A DNA stretch of 64,000 nucleotides from Enoplolaimus lenunculus (GCA_030248215.1 JASANG010002872.1:124001-188000), one strand, 5' to 3'. Shown: positions 47,401 to 58,485, counted from the stretch's first letter. Notes: generated by a model not told the origin, from the sequence alone. A program made the numbers and translations.

Positions 47401-50017
47401 TTATCGATAGCATAGGAGTATGCCTTAATTGCAAGGCTTATGGTGGAAATGTAATGAACAATGGTAGCTGAATATACTACCGTACCCTGATCTTTGAATA
47501 CATATTAAATCATAATACTAGGTTCAAAATTTTAAATGCTCATTTTTAGCTGTTCTTAGACTTTTTATATCGTATTGGTTAAGCTTTTGCGATTTTGGTT
47601 TCTTATTTTAGGACTGGTCAAATTATGACGAGATGGGCGATGAAGCTGCCAAAGGCATGGTTACATTAAAATATTTTAACCCAGTTTTTATTTGTCGTTC
47701 TGAAAATTATTAGTTTTCTCTATGTATTGACAGCTCCTTACCTCGATATAAAGGTCCGAAAATAATAAATTAAAACAGAATGTTCTGTGAAAGTTCAGTA
47801 GTACAATTGTAAAAAAATTATGAAATTCCTTGTGTATTTTCTACGGATGCGCCGATTATTTGGTATCGGTAATAATCGGCAATTTTCTTGAGTATCGGCA
47901 TTGGCATTACGAAACAATTGCTGATTCTTTGCCGATATTTTTTGCACATATAACAGTCAGTTGGAATGCTATCAGTTTCATTTCTAAGCACATATCTGTG
48001 TCCAATCGTATAAAACTTTAATCGTTTATGATAGTAAGGGTTTAATCTTCATATAATGATGTAATGTAGTATCCTATCTGTTTACTACGCATAGTGTACA
48101 AAAGTTGGAATTGGCGTCGGTTCCTCATCCGATAAATTTCAAAATAAAAATCGGCATCGGCAAAAATTTTGGTATCGGCACATCCGTAGTTTTTTCTACA
48201 TTCTTTCTAATCAACAGTGGTTTATTTTCTTTTATTTTCTAGCAAAACATTCAGTATTTGAATCTCTGGCTGGAACAAGCAATAGTGGAACTTCTGGACT
48301 GAATCGTGATTTACCTGGAGCGCGTACTGATTTAGACACAGAAGCAATACTGTCAGCACCGGACGAAGAACAGGTATAACAACAACGTGCAATAATACGC
48401 GTGCTAAAGAAAAACAAAATTCAAATGCTGAATATTGCATTTGCCAGTTATGTTGCATTGGATGCAACTTTGTGATTAGTTTCGAAAGTCGAAAGTTTTG
48501 AAGTATTACGCTTATCCCCAAGTTAACGGCCACCTTTGAATTTATTTTCAGTCGTGTGAGGTGTGTGGCGAACGCTTTGAGCCTTATTGGGACGAAGAGG
48601 ATGATACGTGGAAGATTAAAAACGCTATTTCGCACGGCGATAAGGTGGGTTTATGTATGTTACGCCTTTTTCTCTGACGACTCTGTTTTTACAGCCCATT
48701 TTGAAGCCCTTAACCCACACACGGTGGGTTCCCGCATATCCAGTTGTACCGGTGACCAGATTCTGGCGTAAGGTTTAATATTAGTTAGTGCTATTGCAAA
48801 CAAAGCTTTTTATGCACTATTGAAAAATTGTCCTGAACGGCAAATTGCGTTTATGATCATTGTTGTTTGTATATGCAGTTTGTTTCTAAATATTTTATGT
48901 GTTGTCTCTTTCATTAGTGGTTCACTTGATGTTTGTTTTACTTTCAGCTCTACCATCCCCTTTGCTTTCAAGATGTTAGTCAATCATCTAGTGCGCGGGT
49001 AAGGCTAAGTAGTCATTTGGTTTAAAAAACTATCAGGGATTACATTTTGCAAATTTAATAAACATAATTATGCTTATGGAGCATGGCACAGCCATACATC
49101 TGATTCCGTGCAACCTTGGCATTTGGTTGCGGTATTTTATACTTACGGATATTTAGCACTTACCTTAATTCCAAATTCTCAGAAATCTAGCTTATTATAT
49201 GAACCCTTATAGGTACAAAATTATAACAAAATGTAACAAATAATACTGACTTATTGTGTATAAGTTTTAATTTTGTCGATAACAGATGTGATCGTGTTGA
49301 CATGTGCATGTATTTGTTAACGCCGCACGGTATTAGTTAGTCATATTTGTGCAACCAGCTTTGTTTTAATGAAAAATTATATAATTTTAGGACGACCATG
49401 TCGATTCTGAAGATTTTCTTGCGGAATCTGGCGATTTGCTGGCAACCGCAGCCGACTCAATTTTAGCAGGTGCTGCAGCGGCAGGCGTAACTCCGTCGGA
49501 CAATCTAGACGATATAATCGAAATCAAAGAGGAATCGGGTGTACCATCATCAACAGCAAAGGCTTCGTTTTTAGCAACAGGCCGCGTTGGCGGTGTCATT
49601 CCAGAACTGCCTGGCGATTTGACCGCAGTGCTGGGCACTGCAGCAAACATACTCGAAACGTTAAGGGTTCGCGCAATCAATAATTCCTCGATTACCAGTC
49701 CTAAATCGCAGGCTGTTTCAGTTGTAGCCGACGCCGAAGTGAAGGATGAACCGGTGGAAAACGATGATCAAGTGACTATGGCTAAAGGAGTATTGAATAA
49801 TTCGACAAGTACCGGTGCGAAAAACCAACCAGAGGAAGAGAACACGGTTAGTGATAATGCCGCCACTGGTGACTCCGAGACAATCGATAGACATGATGCG
49901 GTGCCTGTGGGAAGTGACGAAAAGTTGTCTGATGCTGAAGCAAAGACCGTTGTTAACTCGAAAACAAACACTGTGGGAGTCGAACAATCACGGGAAGCTG
50001 AAAATAGTGAAAATTAA
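28305..50017 (+). CDS. PCF11: PCF11, pre-mRNA cleavage complex II and termination factor
   Basis: PCF11 binds the RNA polymerase II CTD and couples cleavage at the poly(A) site to termination. Sixteen exons join in phase: 28305-28460, 35971-36099, 36370-36789, 37044-37385, 38573-39707, 40111-40416, 42425-44664, 45021-45512, 46061-46126, 46576-46816, 47019-47193, 47612-47654, 48243-48373, 48552-48644, 48948-48998 and 49391-50017. The product is about 2,215 residues against 1,555 in human. The CTD-interaction domain (about 1-136) reads INMLTMLAEEN, LYLVDSIMKN and KTRQSLFKLRTTW. IHVNPKFLGQ, a Lys/Arg/Glu helix, VGPPREVV and GGPSRELV repeats, zinc finger CNQCGLRY with HLDWHF, and CEVCGERF with HPLCF follow. 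Two exons of 1.1 and 2.2 kb are low-complexity. Exon 40111-40416 needs a one-base correction near 40140. Confidence 0.95.
28721..29030. mobile_element. TIR element with subterminal CGATTTTCCCC motifs
   Basis: GGTGTCATATACG on the left is inverted as CGTATACAACACC on the right. Just inside, CGATTTTCTCC and GCGATTTTCCCC on the left match inverted GGGGGAAATCG and GGGAAAATCG on the right. It is 310 bp and non-coding. No target duplication was assigned. Confidence 0.6.
31358..31717. mobile_element. hAT-like MITE, GGGATGTGCCGATA family
   Basis: The left end GGGATGTGTCGATATCAAAA and the right end TTAATCGACACATCCC are inverted. Flanking 8-mers tttttaac and ttcttaag match at six positions. Two internal stretches (TGATAGC.TTC and TTTGC.GTGCCGATGCCGAT types) recur in the copies at 40988 and 47842. 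Length is 360 bp. Confidence 0.75.
34224..34570. mobile_element. hAT-like MITE, CAGGGTGCAACC family, exact 8-bp duplication
   Basis: It begins CAGGGTGGCAACAAAGG and ends GGTGCCACCCTC. The 8-mer ctagagtt lies on both sides (34216-34223 and 34571-34578) without mismatch, so the insertion is comparatively recent. TTCGGATTCGG repeats lie inside both ends. It landed at the edge of another element whose right end (CGGGACATCTCTAG) lies near 34938. Confidence 0.85.
34572..34939. mobile_element. TIR element relic (TAGAGATGTCCCGG family)
   Basis: The right end read inverted is TAGAGATGTCCCGGGCC. The left end TAGAGTTGCCCCAGTCCG is a worn match. GGTCC-rich motifs recur inside both ends. A related fragment (GGCCCCGGTCCCCGGATCC) lies near 29620. 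Confidence 0.5.
35034..35393. mobile_element. hAT-like MITE, CAGGGTGCAACC family
   Basis: It begins CAGGGTGCAACCGGAATTCC and ends GGAATTGCGGTAGCCCCTG. Flanking 8-mers ttattaca and gtattaca match at seven positions. Length is 360 bp with no coding capacity. It lies 577 bp before PCF11 exon 2. Confidence 0.8.
35398..35430. repeat. (TA)n microsatellite
   Basis: About 15 TA dinucleotides directly follow the hAT-like MITE. A shorter TA run lies at about 38496-38512. Confidence 0.9.
37473..38235. repeat. dispersed repeat with about 165-bp internal units in a PCF11 intron
   Basis: It opens with GAGCGAAGCTCGGAGTTTCG and GTCCGTCTGTCCGTCC. A unit of about 165 bp then recurs roughly three times, marked by TAATTTGCATA, AAATTAGGACTTT, AAAGGGTTTTTGGGTGCGAG and ACAAACCTCCAAAACCGATA. 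A shorter relative lies at 9285-9375. It is non-coding and its class is unknown. It sits between PCF11 exons ending 37385 and starting 38573. Confidence 0.65.
38236..38400 (-). repeat. probable tRNA-derived SINE
   Basis: On the minus strand TAGCTGGATGGTGATGG resembles a D arm and A box, and CCCGGGTTCGAAAATA about 45 bp later is a good B box. The sequence downstream on that strand ends near TAGTGGGACTACATTTATT. The TAGTCCCACTACG segment also occurs at about 41430, which hints at a dispersed family. It is not an intact tRNA. Confidence 0.45.
40417..42424. other. PCF11 intron with transposon fragments
   Basis: Besides the hAT-like MITE at 40988-41491, fragments with GAGAGCGAGACCG and GGTCTCGGTC motifs lie at about 40643-40735, 41615-41660 and 42280-42342. 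TAGGGATGGGCGG begins the first, and CCGCCTATCCCTG ends the last. Another such fragment lies at 44693-44785 in the next intron. Whether the outer two are ends of one 1.7-kb element is undecided, since their flanks do not match. Confidence 0.5.
40988..41491. mobile_element. hAT-like MITE, GGGATGTGCCGATA family (rearranged)
   Basis: It begins TAGGGATGTGCCGATACCAA and ends with the inverse (GGTATCGGCACATCGCTA). The interior holds segments of the family duplicated in both orientations (CATGCGCCGGCATC and GGGCGCATGTCAG types), which explains its greater length of 504 bp. The flanking 8-mers do not match. Confidence 0.65.
47842..48188. mobile_element. hAT-like MITE, GGGATGTGCCGATA family
   Basis: It begins TACGGATGCGCCGATTATTT and ends AATTTTGGTATCGGCACATCCGTA in part. 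Flanks gtattttc (47834-47841) and gttttttc (48189-48196) match at seven of eight positions. It fills most of the PCF11 intron before exon 48243-48373 and is 347 bp long. Confidence 0.8.
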
Positions 50018-50121
50018 TTTATATAAGTTTAATAATTAAGTTCGTGCTAATTACAAAAACAATCGCGCTTGGTTATGGGTACTGCTGCTATTTCGGGTGA
50101 CAATTATTTGAGACTCACAGT

Positions 50122-50420
50122 CAGGGTGCAACCAAAATTTTGGTTACGGTAATGGGAACCCGGTAGTTTCATTATACGGTTCCGGTAATCAATCTGGTAT
50201 TTTTTGCTGGAATTTTCCGTTATTTTCGGTATTGAAAATTTTTCTCATTCGAACATTTAAGGAAAAATTGGCGTTTTCCAGCTATTCCATTGATGTTCTA
50301 AATGGTGTGTAAACCATTATAAAATAGCGTTATAGTTGAATTTTTCGGTAACAAGTATTTTTGTTTTCCGGCGTTTTTTACCGTTCCGGTACCAATATTT
50401 GTAATTCCGGTTGCACCCTA
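50122..50420. mobile_element. hAT-like MITE, CAGGGTGCAACC family
   Basis: It starts CAGGGTGCAACCAAAATTTT and ends AATTCCGGTTGCACCCTA. Flanking 8-mers ctcacagt and cccatagt match at six positions. It begins 105 bp beyond the PCF11 stop codon, so it may lie in the 3' UTR or just past it. Confidence 0.75.
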
Positions 50421-51719
50421 CCCATAGTATATCCGACCGGAATATATTATTTATTTTGTATTTCGTTGGTAGCGCAATTTTCGTATAGTGTTTTGGGCAA
50501 AAGAGATAGTTCTATTTGAAATCGTAAGGTAACTGAGTTGCTATTTTTTGGTTCAAGTCCGAAACCGGCAAGAAATATTTCAAATTTTTAAACTGTGTGT
50601 TAACAAGAATGTCAAACTGCACTACATTTTGAAACGCTCCACTAATTTGCATGTATTTTGGATTGGTTGGTCAGTTGTAATTATTATCTCTGATTCTGCT
50701 ATTTCTGCACTTTTATGTTTGTATAATTTATTTTCATATAAAATAAAAAGAATATGGAATTTTCAATCTCGTAACAACCATCGTTGAATGACGTCACTTA
50801 TTTGCTTATGTCAAACATATAAGAGCCTGCCCACCCCGAGACATTGGAACTGAAGTATGTAGAGTCTGCGAAGCTTATGTTATTTTTAGGGTATGGTTTA
50901 CGGAAATGAAGGCCGATATATACCTCTCATTCGGTTTTAGTAATAAAAAATTAAGTAATGATTTCTATACATAGTTGCTAAATTGGTTGTTTTTGAAAGC
51001 CACTGTTTCATTTTTTGCTTAATCTATAACTGCATTTTGTATTTCCTACTCAAAACATTGTAAATTTGGCAAATGAACGAATTTTGACACTGAATAAGTA
51101 TTTTCGAAACGATTTCGTGCATTATTATAACAAATTTTGGCATATAAACCATACAAACCGCCAAAGTTTGATAGAAAACGTTTCCTCGCGTCACAATATG
51201 CCCACTTCTAGTATGCGTCAAGGGCTCCGTGAAAAACTGCACAGACGATATCGCTTTTATAGCCAATTTCCATTAATTGACATCCGACAATAAACTTCAA
51301 AATGTTACTTGCACTGAGCGTATTAGTTGGCATTAACTTGAAATATGTAGTACATGTTCTAGTTTTAATGGAAAAATTCAATCGACTTCCTGTTCTGGTT
51401 GAATTTCTGCATGAGGTTCTAGCACATTTGGTAGCGAAATTTTGTATAATTTTTTAAGCTGGTTATTTTAACCTGGTACATCTTTCGATAAAACTGCCCA
51501 ATAGCAGCAAGGACAACAACCTTACAGTATGGGGTAGCCGTATATCCGTTCCCGGAAAAATCGGACTCCGTTCTAGAAGTACCGGAAATTCGTTTAAATT
51601 TACGTTCAAAATTAAGTTGGTAAATTTCTTGCTTTTTTCGTTGCTGGTGTTGATGTTTTTGTTGTTGCTGCTGGTGTTTATATTGTTGCTGTTTGTGGTT
51701 TGGCTAGCGAGATCGCTTA
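50421..51719. other. intergenic, nothing recognised
   Basis: The sequence is AT-rich and only short chance frames are present. A Thr/Asn-rich minus-strand frame at 51463-51786 (107 codons) comes from a TTG/TGT microsatellite-like run and is not convincing. Confidence 0.45.
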
Positions 51720-53455
51720 GTGCGGAGAGCTTGGAGACAACCTCGAGCCTATGGTTTTGCTGAGTCGGGTGAAACAGTCGGGACAACTTCGAGCGTGCGT
51801 TTTTGTTGGGTGGGTCGGGACAATTTCGAGCGTGCGTTTTCGTTGGGTGGGTCGGGACAACTTCGAGCCTATGTTTTTGCTGGGTCGGTCGAGACAGCTT
51901 CGACCGTATGTTTTTGCTGGGTCGCTCGAGACAGCCGGGACATCCTCGAGCGTGTGTTTTCGTTGGATCGGTGAAGACGTTTTTATTTGGAAATTAGTTA
52001 ATAAATTAAGGCACTAGAAAATGCTCATCTATAGACATTTAAGCAAAATATTGTAATAAAGTTCGTAACATATATTTTGCCGGAACAGTAGTGTTAAGTA
52101 TATTTTTGATGGGACTGCCGGGACAGCTCTGTTTCTGGAAACATAGTGCTTCGACACTTTCTTGCTATACAGAGCCAGCAAATCATAGACTTGAGGTTGT
52201 TTCGACCAACTCAGCGAAAACATGGGTTTGAAGCTGCCCCAGCTGTTTCGAGGTTTCGACCCACCCAGCAAACAATAGTTTCGAAGCTGTCCCGACCGAC
52301 CCAGCAAAAGTATAGGGCCCAAGGCCGATGTACTGAAGAGGACTTTCCGAAAATCTGCAGAGTGCAGATATCAACGGGGAAATTGGGATTTTGGGAAATT
52401 GGAATATTTTACCCTGGAAATTGGTATTTTGGGAATTTGAGATATTGGGAAATTGAGATATTACCCTGGAAATTGTAGTTTTGGACGCATCCTTCTTCGC
52501 TCGGGATTTGGGAAATTGAAAATTTGGGATATTACCCTGGAAATTGGGATTTTGGGAAATTGGGAATTTGCTAAATTCGGATATTTATACCCGATAAATT
52601 GTGATTTCGAACTCAACCTTTTTCGCTCGGGATTTTTTGAAATTGGGATATACACAGGAAACTGGGATTTTGGGAAATTCGGATATTATCCGTGCAAATG
52701 AGACTTTGTGGAAATAAAATTTTGGTAACCTCTCACTTTACTCGTCGGGTGAAATTGTCCGTTTGTACTAATTTGATACATATTAACCGTACATTTAGTT
52801 TACGTTGATCGTATAATTTAAATGATATATTGAGTTTTCCGTTCAAAAATTAGACTGCCCTCCGGAAACCAAATCCTGGTAACGCCCCTAGTCGCAATGC
52901 AATACACAATAAACAGTATTTAATACAATGTCAACATATACGTTAATTGCCCAGTGTGTGGGGGGGTTGGAGAACACAATAAAAGAGAACTTCCCGAGAT
53001 AAAAAATTCCATCCTTTAGATAGACTACTGTTTAAATTACGCTCTCAGAGGGGGGCGCCTCTGCAACATTAAGTTACCCTAATCAGGATGGGGGCTGCCG
53101 CCCTCTAAGTCCCCGCGCTAAGAGGTTCTCATACTTATATAAGCTGCAAAGACAAAGTCAAAAAATTTGCTCAAATAATGAATTGATTTGTGTGGGGGTT
53201 TTGGGGTCGACAGCCCCTTGAAAACGGAATAAAAGAAAATGTTTTTGTGTCAGTATTCTGTACATGGGCCGATTCTACACTTTTCCGGCTGTCCCAACCG
53301 ACCCAGAAAAAATATAGGTTTTGAGCTGTCCTGGCAGTCCCGGCCGACCCAGCAAAAATACGGGCTCGACGCTGTCCCGGCTGTCCTGACCGACCCAGAA
53401 AAAACACGTTTGTAGCTGTCCCGACCAACCCAGCAAAAACATTTCACTCCGGGTA
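51720..53455. repeat. GGGTCGG minisatellite in three blocks, one direct and two inverted
   Basis: Units of about 35-43 bp containing TTGCTGGGTCGG and GACAACTTCGAGC repeat at about 51730-51975 on the plus strand. The same unit appears inverted (CCGACCCAGCAAAA, AGCTGTCCCGACC) at about 52195-52320 and 53280-53455. The open frames across the blocks repeat VGRDSF-like words and arise from the repeat. Confidence 0.75.
52365..52700. repeat. GGGAAATTGGGATATT tandem array with 128-bp higher-order unit
   Basis: Short words GGAAATTGGGATTTTGGG, GGGAAATTGGGA and ATATTACCCTGG alternate. CTTTTTCGCTCGGGATTT and CTTCTTCGCTCGGGATTT recur about 128 bp apart, so the short units are organised in a longer one. 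It lies between two blocks of the GGGTCGG minisatellite. Confidence 0.75.
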
Positions 53456-54271
53456 TATTGCTGTCCCGTGGATAAATCGGATGACCCTCAGACTAACATG
53501 GTCCAAGAATGCAACCCGAGCTCTGCCTTCGGTTCTCGCAAAAAATCGATCTGAGGCTCCAGCTTCGGTAGAATTTTGCCGGAGCTTTCGGCCATTTGGG
53601 TATTGAAATTTTTTTGTATTTTTAAGAACGTTGTGCATTTCGGTGAGTTACTTTGTAAATTGACGCAATTTTGAAAGTTTTAATTGCTTAGAATTCTTGA
53701 AATAAACGATTATGAATGATTTTTTGAAAATACTTTGCAAGTTTATTGTTTAACAATTTGAACATTCAACATCGGAGAATTTCGTTATAATTTTAAGCTT
53801 CCTTTGAGAAATCTTGGTTGCAAAGTTTTCAGAATTCCCTTGAAGTTGTACAAACAAACTTTTCAAAAGAAAGGTTCAATTATTTATTAAAAAACGAAAG
53901 ATTTTACAATACGGTAACCACTAACCAGTGGCAAAAATTCTACTGGAGCCAGACTGATATATTTTACCTTGGAGCCCAGGGCAGACCGCTGACTGTACTC
54001 ACGGGAATAGACTACCGCTTGTAGCGTAAGGGCTTTTTAAAATAACCTGCGCAGTTTTTCTGCTGCTAACCGAAATTTAAACAGAGGCATGTACCTTTGA
54101 ATCAAAAGACTTATCAAGAAATTTTGAAAAGGAGGTGAGATGTATATAATAGTGGAAACCAAGCTAGCTTAGCGAACGAGATTCCAAACACAATTTTAGA
54201 GCTAAACCTTATTAATACACACCCTTGGTAGTGATCTTTGTTTGGGGGCTGTGTTTTATGCTAAAACATTA
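53456..54271. other. intergenic, nothing recognised
   Basis: A 68-codon frame at 53818-54024 has no motif. The CCGGAGCTTTCGG and GAGGCTCCAGC words near 53550 recall the CCGGAGCC vocabulary of the hAT-like MITEs, but I found no ends. Confidence 0.4.
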
Positions 54272-54449
54272 GGCCAATATAAAGAACAAGGGCGGATCAG
54301 CATTATAAGCATATTCCTAAGCCTAAGCCTAAGCCGAAGCGTAACAATGAGCATATTCCTAAGCCAAAGTCTAAGCCTAAGTCTAGAGCTTAAGCTTACT
54401 CTATTGAAGTCCCACAGAAAAACGTTCTGCCCCTGATCTTTACACGGGC
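54272..54449. mobile_element. hAT-like MITE carrying TTAGGC arrays (copy 2)
   Basis: Inverted ends GGCCAATATAAAGAACAAGG and CCCCTGATCTTTACACGGGC are flanked by aaacatta (54264-54271) and aaacattg (54450-54457), seven of eight matching. The two CTAAGC arrays are short here. The constant right part (AGCTTAAGCTTACTCTATT) is the same as in the other copies. Length is 178 bp. Confidence 0.85.
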
Positions 54450-55651
54450 AAACATTGATTGAGCCAATTTTCGGTGTTACATTTTACTATACTTTAATTC
54501 TTTGAATATTTGGTTTTAAGCAATTATGTGTCTTTCTGATGCAACATATTTTTTGCGCGTGCAGTGTCGCTCTAGCAATAAGTGCAAACCGGATGTCGTC
54601 GAATCATTGTCTCAGTATTTTATGGGCGTTAAATTGAGCATCCGTTACCGGTAAAAATAAATTCCGTTATTTTTTCGCTAAATAGTCTATAATGTCATCC
54701 TGCTCTATTGCAACCGTTCGAATAAACGAGACGGTCCTAAAAGCAATACGGGAGATTTGTTCTGAAATTATTTTAGAAAGCCAAGTGAATGTATATATAT
54801 TGTCAGCTGCAGCTCAAAGTTATATATTGCTAGAAAAAATGTACATACCAACATCTTTTTAACCGTTTATGCATTTGGTAATTTGTTTTCCGTTTTTGTC
54901 ATTTTGATTACTATATCCGTTACCGTTTTTTGTGTTGAACAAGACACAAACGATAATATCCGGTAACAACTTCGAGTCTGTAAAACTTTGTGTTTGCTGC
55001 TTAAAACCAGCCGAAAAAATGTATACTTATCGCGGATGAGCAAGCTGAGAATGTTTTAACTTTTAATATTTACTGTTTTTGCGTAAACCCCAAAAAAATG
55101 CGATAAAGTTTGTCTGTCACTCGACAGAATGTATTAAAAATAGAAAGATATATTGCATGGGCATACGCAGCTGCGATAGTAGGGACGTATCGTTTGTGGA
55201 AATTTTCACACATTTAGCGAAACCGGCACATTTACCGGGTTAAAATATCCACCTGTTTGTAAGCTTGCCTTAAAATTCACACGTCGGGTATAGTTTCCGA
55301 AACGAAATCCTGGTTTACGCCCATTTTGTATAGTGTTCTTTTCGCAATGGAGTAGCAATTGTTAGCTTAAGCTTTTGTTTACGAACACTACTGTTCAAGT
55401 ATACCACCGCTACTAAGCCAATATGCTGTATACATTTGATATATATTCAGTGGATTTTAGAGTTCGAGCACAGCGCACAATTCACTATCACAGATATTGA
55501 AATTTTGTTATACAATCTCAAATGCAATGTATGTTCATTTTCAAGTAGTCGTCGCACCGTATTTGCTCTAAGTCAACTAGCGATTCCGTTTCAATACACG
55601 CAATGAAATTTTCCGGCACCGTCATTATTTTCGACTATGGAGCAATACGCC
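54450..55651. other. intergenic, nothing recognised
   Basis: The sequence is AT-rich, without convincing frames or repeats. Confidence 0.45.
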
Positions 55652-55987
55652 CAAGGGCGGATCCAGGGCGGTGGAGGAGATGGGGGATGCATCCCTCCCA
55701 TCGGCTGCCGAGTGTAAATTTTTTCAGGGTTAAAACCAGCGTAATCTATAATGGCACATATGGTGATTTTTGAGGAAAAAGAAAAATACAAACTCTTCGT
55801 ACAATCAAGATATGATACGCTAGAAATTTTTGCAACATCCGCTTTAATGAGTGCATTGCACACATATATACAGCATACATATATATATTTATTCCAATAC
55901 TTAACATACATACATATATATTTATGCCAATACTTAACATTTTCCACTTGTGCATCCCCACACCAGGAATTTCTGGATCCGCCACTG
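55652..55987. mobile_element. hAT-like MITE, CAGTGGCGGATCCAG family
   Basis: The left end CAAGGGCGGATCCAGG and the right end CTGGATCCGCCACTG are inverted. Flanks aatacgcc (55644-55651) and aatatgcc (55988-55995) match at seven of eight positions. The interior has ATACATATATATATTT repeats and no coding capacity. Length is 336 bp. Confidence 0.85.
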
Positions 55988-57379
55988 AATATGCCATAGG
56001 TTGTAAAATTAATTAATAGAAGTCTAGGCCCGTCTTGTCAATTGCATCAACAATCTAGCACCTATAACTACCTAGGTGATAGGTCTTTTTGCTTTTGAAC
56101 CAGCAAATTGTGGTGTTTGAAGTTGGTCACATCTTTTGCATTTGTGAATTCTTCAGCTTCAACACCAATTTTGAGATTCGTAATTGCAGGAATGTGTCAC
56201 TTAGAAGACATATTGCTAAATTGGCAATAAAAATGCTAACTGTTACACCAACATTGAGAATTCAAGGCCTAGTTCAAATCTACCCAATAGATACTATCAC
56301 GCCCATAGCCAGCTCACCTTGCTGGAAGGCGGCTAGAAATTTTTCAGAAGGTTCATACAGTGGTTTTCGTTGAATTCCACACAAGAATGAATATTTTTAG
56401 GGGATACGTCATGTTATGACATATAACATTGAGACCAGACTATCGATTTCGTGGTTAATTGCGGCCAGTATCAAATAGCCACGAGCCTTGTATTTGTACA
56501 GTTTTGAGGTACAGTTTGCTCTTTGAAGTTCACCGCAAATTTTGAGCTATTATTAAAGCAGGTACAAAATAGGTTACTGATAATTAACATCAAATATTTA
56601 ACACACCAGGGCGACACAAGGCTTCACTCAATCTCAAGCGCAAGTTACGAAGATACGCCGTATGATCAGCCGAATCGTTTGCCCGTCGTGATTGAAAACT
56701 CAACTCTTATAAACGCTCGATGGTAACATTTCGATTTAAAGCGAATACACAAACTGCAGTTTCGAACTATAAGCGCAAAGAATATTAAATTTGTCCCGTT
56801 TTTGCACAACTTTTTACAGGACAACAGTTTTTTCCTACGTTCAAATAGAAATATTTAGTGTTGTATTTCAACCTGGAGATTTTGCTATCAACTATTGTAT
56901 TTTTTAAATGTAAATAACTGGATTTTATTTTTAGTAACAATTTGTATTAGACGTCAAGTTGAACAGTTTCAATCTGTACATATGCTTGGCAATCCATTTG
57001 TAGTATTGCTGAAATGTCACTACTATTAAAACAGCGTACGCTTAAAATTAAGTGGCAGATGCTGAATAAAAGTTCTCGGCCGCTCCAAGCAGTGCGTTTG
57101 GCGTTGGACCGTATATTCTTCATCTCTTATCCAGTGCCGGAGCAGGCAGGGGTGAGGACTCCCCCTAAATTCCACGGTGTGGGGCCACAAAGACGCATTT
57201 AAGCGGTTTTTGTTTCAACCGGTTAGGGTGGGCACCCCTTTAGGGGTGGGCCCCCTAAATGGGGGTATGAGGGGTGGCTGCTCCGGTTGCTCTTATCTAA
57301 AGGCGGTAACGCATTTTGCAATCAGAGTTGTATCCCTATATTTCATACGTGAAGGTTTCACAGAAATAACATGCAATTG
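55988..57379. other. intergenic with one transposon fragment
   Basis: GCCCATAGCCAGCTCACCTT at 56302 and the following 70 bp match the left part of the small element at 58625-58792, but no right end follows. GGGGTG and CCCCTTTAGGGG words near 57150-57290 may belong to a similar fragment. No gene is recognised. Confidence 0.45.
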
Positions 57380-57605
57380 CAATTGGCACATGCAAGTTTA
57401 TGGAAGCGAAAACTTGGAACTGCATTGAGCAAATGCAATGTTTTCCAGCGAGAACTACTGCAATTAGCACATACAAGTTTACCGAAAGCGAAAACTTGCA
57501 ACTGCAATTAACAGTTAGCGCATGCAAGGTTCTGCAGCGGCGAGAACTGGCAACTGCAATTGGCACGTGCAATGTTTTGCAGCGAGAACTTGAAGCCGAA
57601 ATTGG
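57380..57605. repeat. tandem array of AACTTGCAACTGCAATTGG units
   Basis: About five degenerate units of 35-60 bp contain GCGAGAAC or GCGAAAACTTG, CAACTGCAATT and GCACATGCAAG. The words are those of the piggyBac-like MITE ends (GCACGTGCAAG, AACTTGCAGCTGCAA), suggesting that the array grew from part of such an element. Confidence 0.65.
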
Positions 57606-57845
57606 TTCACAGTACGGAAAAATGTCGATCGGAATTTTAAGAATTTCAAAAATAATTTTTCCCACAGAAATAGAGCTGATATTTTGCACTGACTATTCAA
57701 AATAGTTTTTCGATGTACGGGTGTAAAAATACTAAACATTCACAATCCACAGTTGAGCTTTTTGTTTTTGTTGTGTGTTTTACAATGAAATTTGTGCTAT
57801 TATTCCGAGTAGAATTTTAAACTTTCAGTGTACATCTCCCTACTA

Positions 57846-58485
57846 ACGGATCCAAGTGGGTATATTTTCGGTTTCATTCCCCGTCGGTGTTTGCCCAGAA
57901 ACGGTTGGATTTTGAACTTTTTTGCATATTTGAGCTTCTCGTGACCTCAACTGATCATTCCACGCCCAAATTTGAATTTGTAAAAAATTCGATTTTTAAG
58001 GAGGTCTGTCCTTGGGACACAAAAAATGATTTGTCAAAAAGTTTGACAAATTGTATACCATTTCACGAAGCTTACAGAACTGCGTTAAATGGTGTTAAAT
58101 TTTCCGCAATCAGACGTCTGGCTAACAAGTTATGGTTAAATTTGGCATAGCGCCAAATCAGTTTATTTGAGAATACGTGACTCATTAGCCAGATGCCTGA
58201 TTGCGACAGATTTAACACTATTCAACTCAGCTCTGCAAGCTGCTCGAATGGTATGTAAATTGTAAAACGCTTTGGCAAAAACTTGTTGAGTCTCGAAAAG
58301 TCTCCGCCATTCCGGAACCTTCAAGAGTTGAGTTTTTCAAAATTTCAAGTTTTGGCGTAGACGGATCAGGTGAAGTCATCAGAAGCTGAAATATGCAAAA
58401 ATTTTCAAAATCCAACCATTTGTGGGCAAACACCTGCTTGAGGGGTAACCGGAAAGGCCCCAAGACGATGGATCCCCCACATTTT
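57846..58485. mobile_element. foldback element with arms of about 300 bp
   Basis: The left arm (GTGTTTGCCCAGAAACGG, GGATTTTGAACTTTTTTGC) and the right arm read inverted (GTGTTTGCCCACAAATGG, GGATTTTGAAAATTTTTGC) match almost throughout at perhaps 75-80% identity by eye. Only a few bases separate them near 58160. Similar frames on opposite strands, sharing LDFE and FCIF words, follow from this symmetry. GGATCC lies at both outer ends. It is non-coding and unclassified. Confidence 0.75.

Noticed and set aside
51751-52017. Repeat protein with FVGWVG and FLLGRS words
   Set aside because: The frames track the GGGTCGG minisatellite, break between blocks and occur in several frames at once.
57887-58463. 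Two similar frames on opposite strands (sharing LDFE and FCIF) as a gene pair
   Set aside because: They are the two arms of a foldback, so the similarity reflects the inverted repeat.
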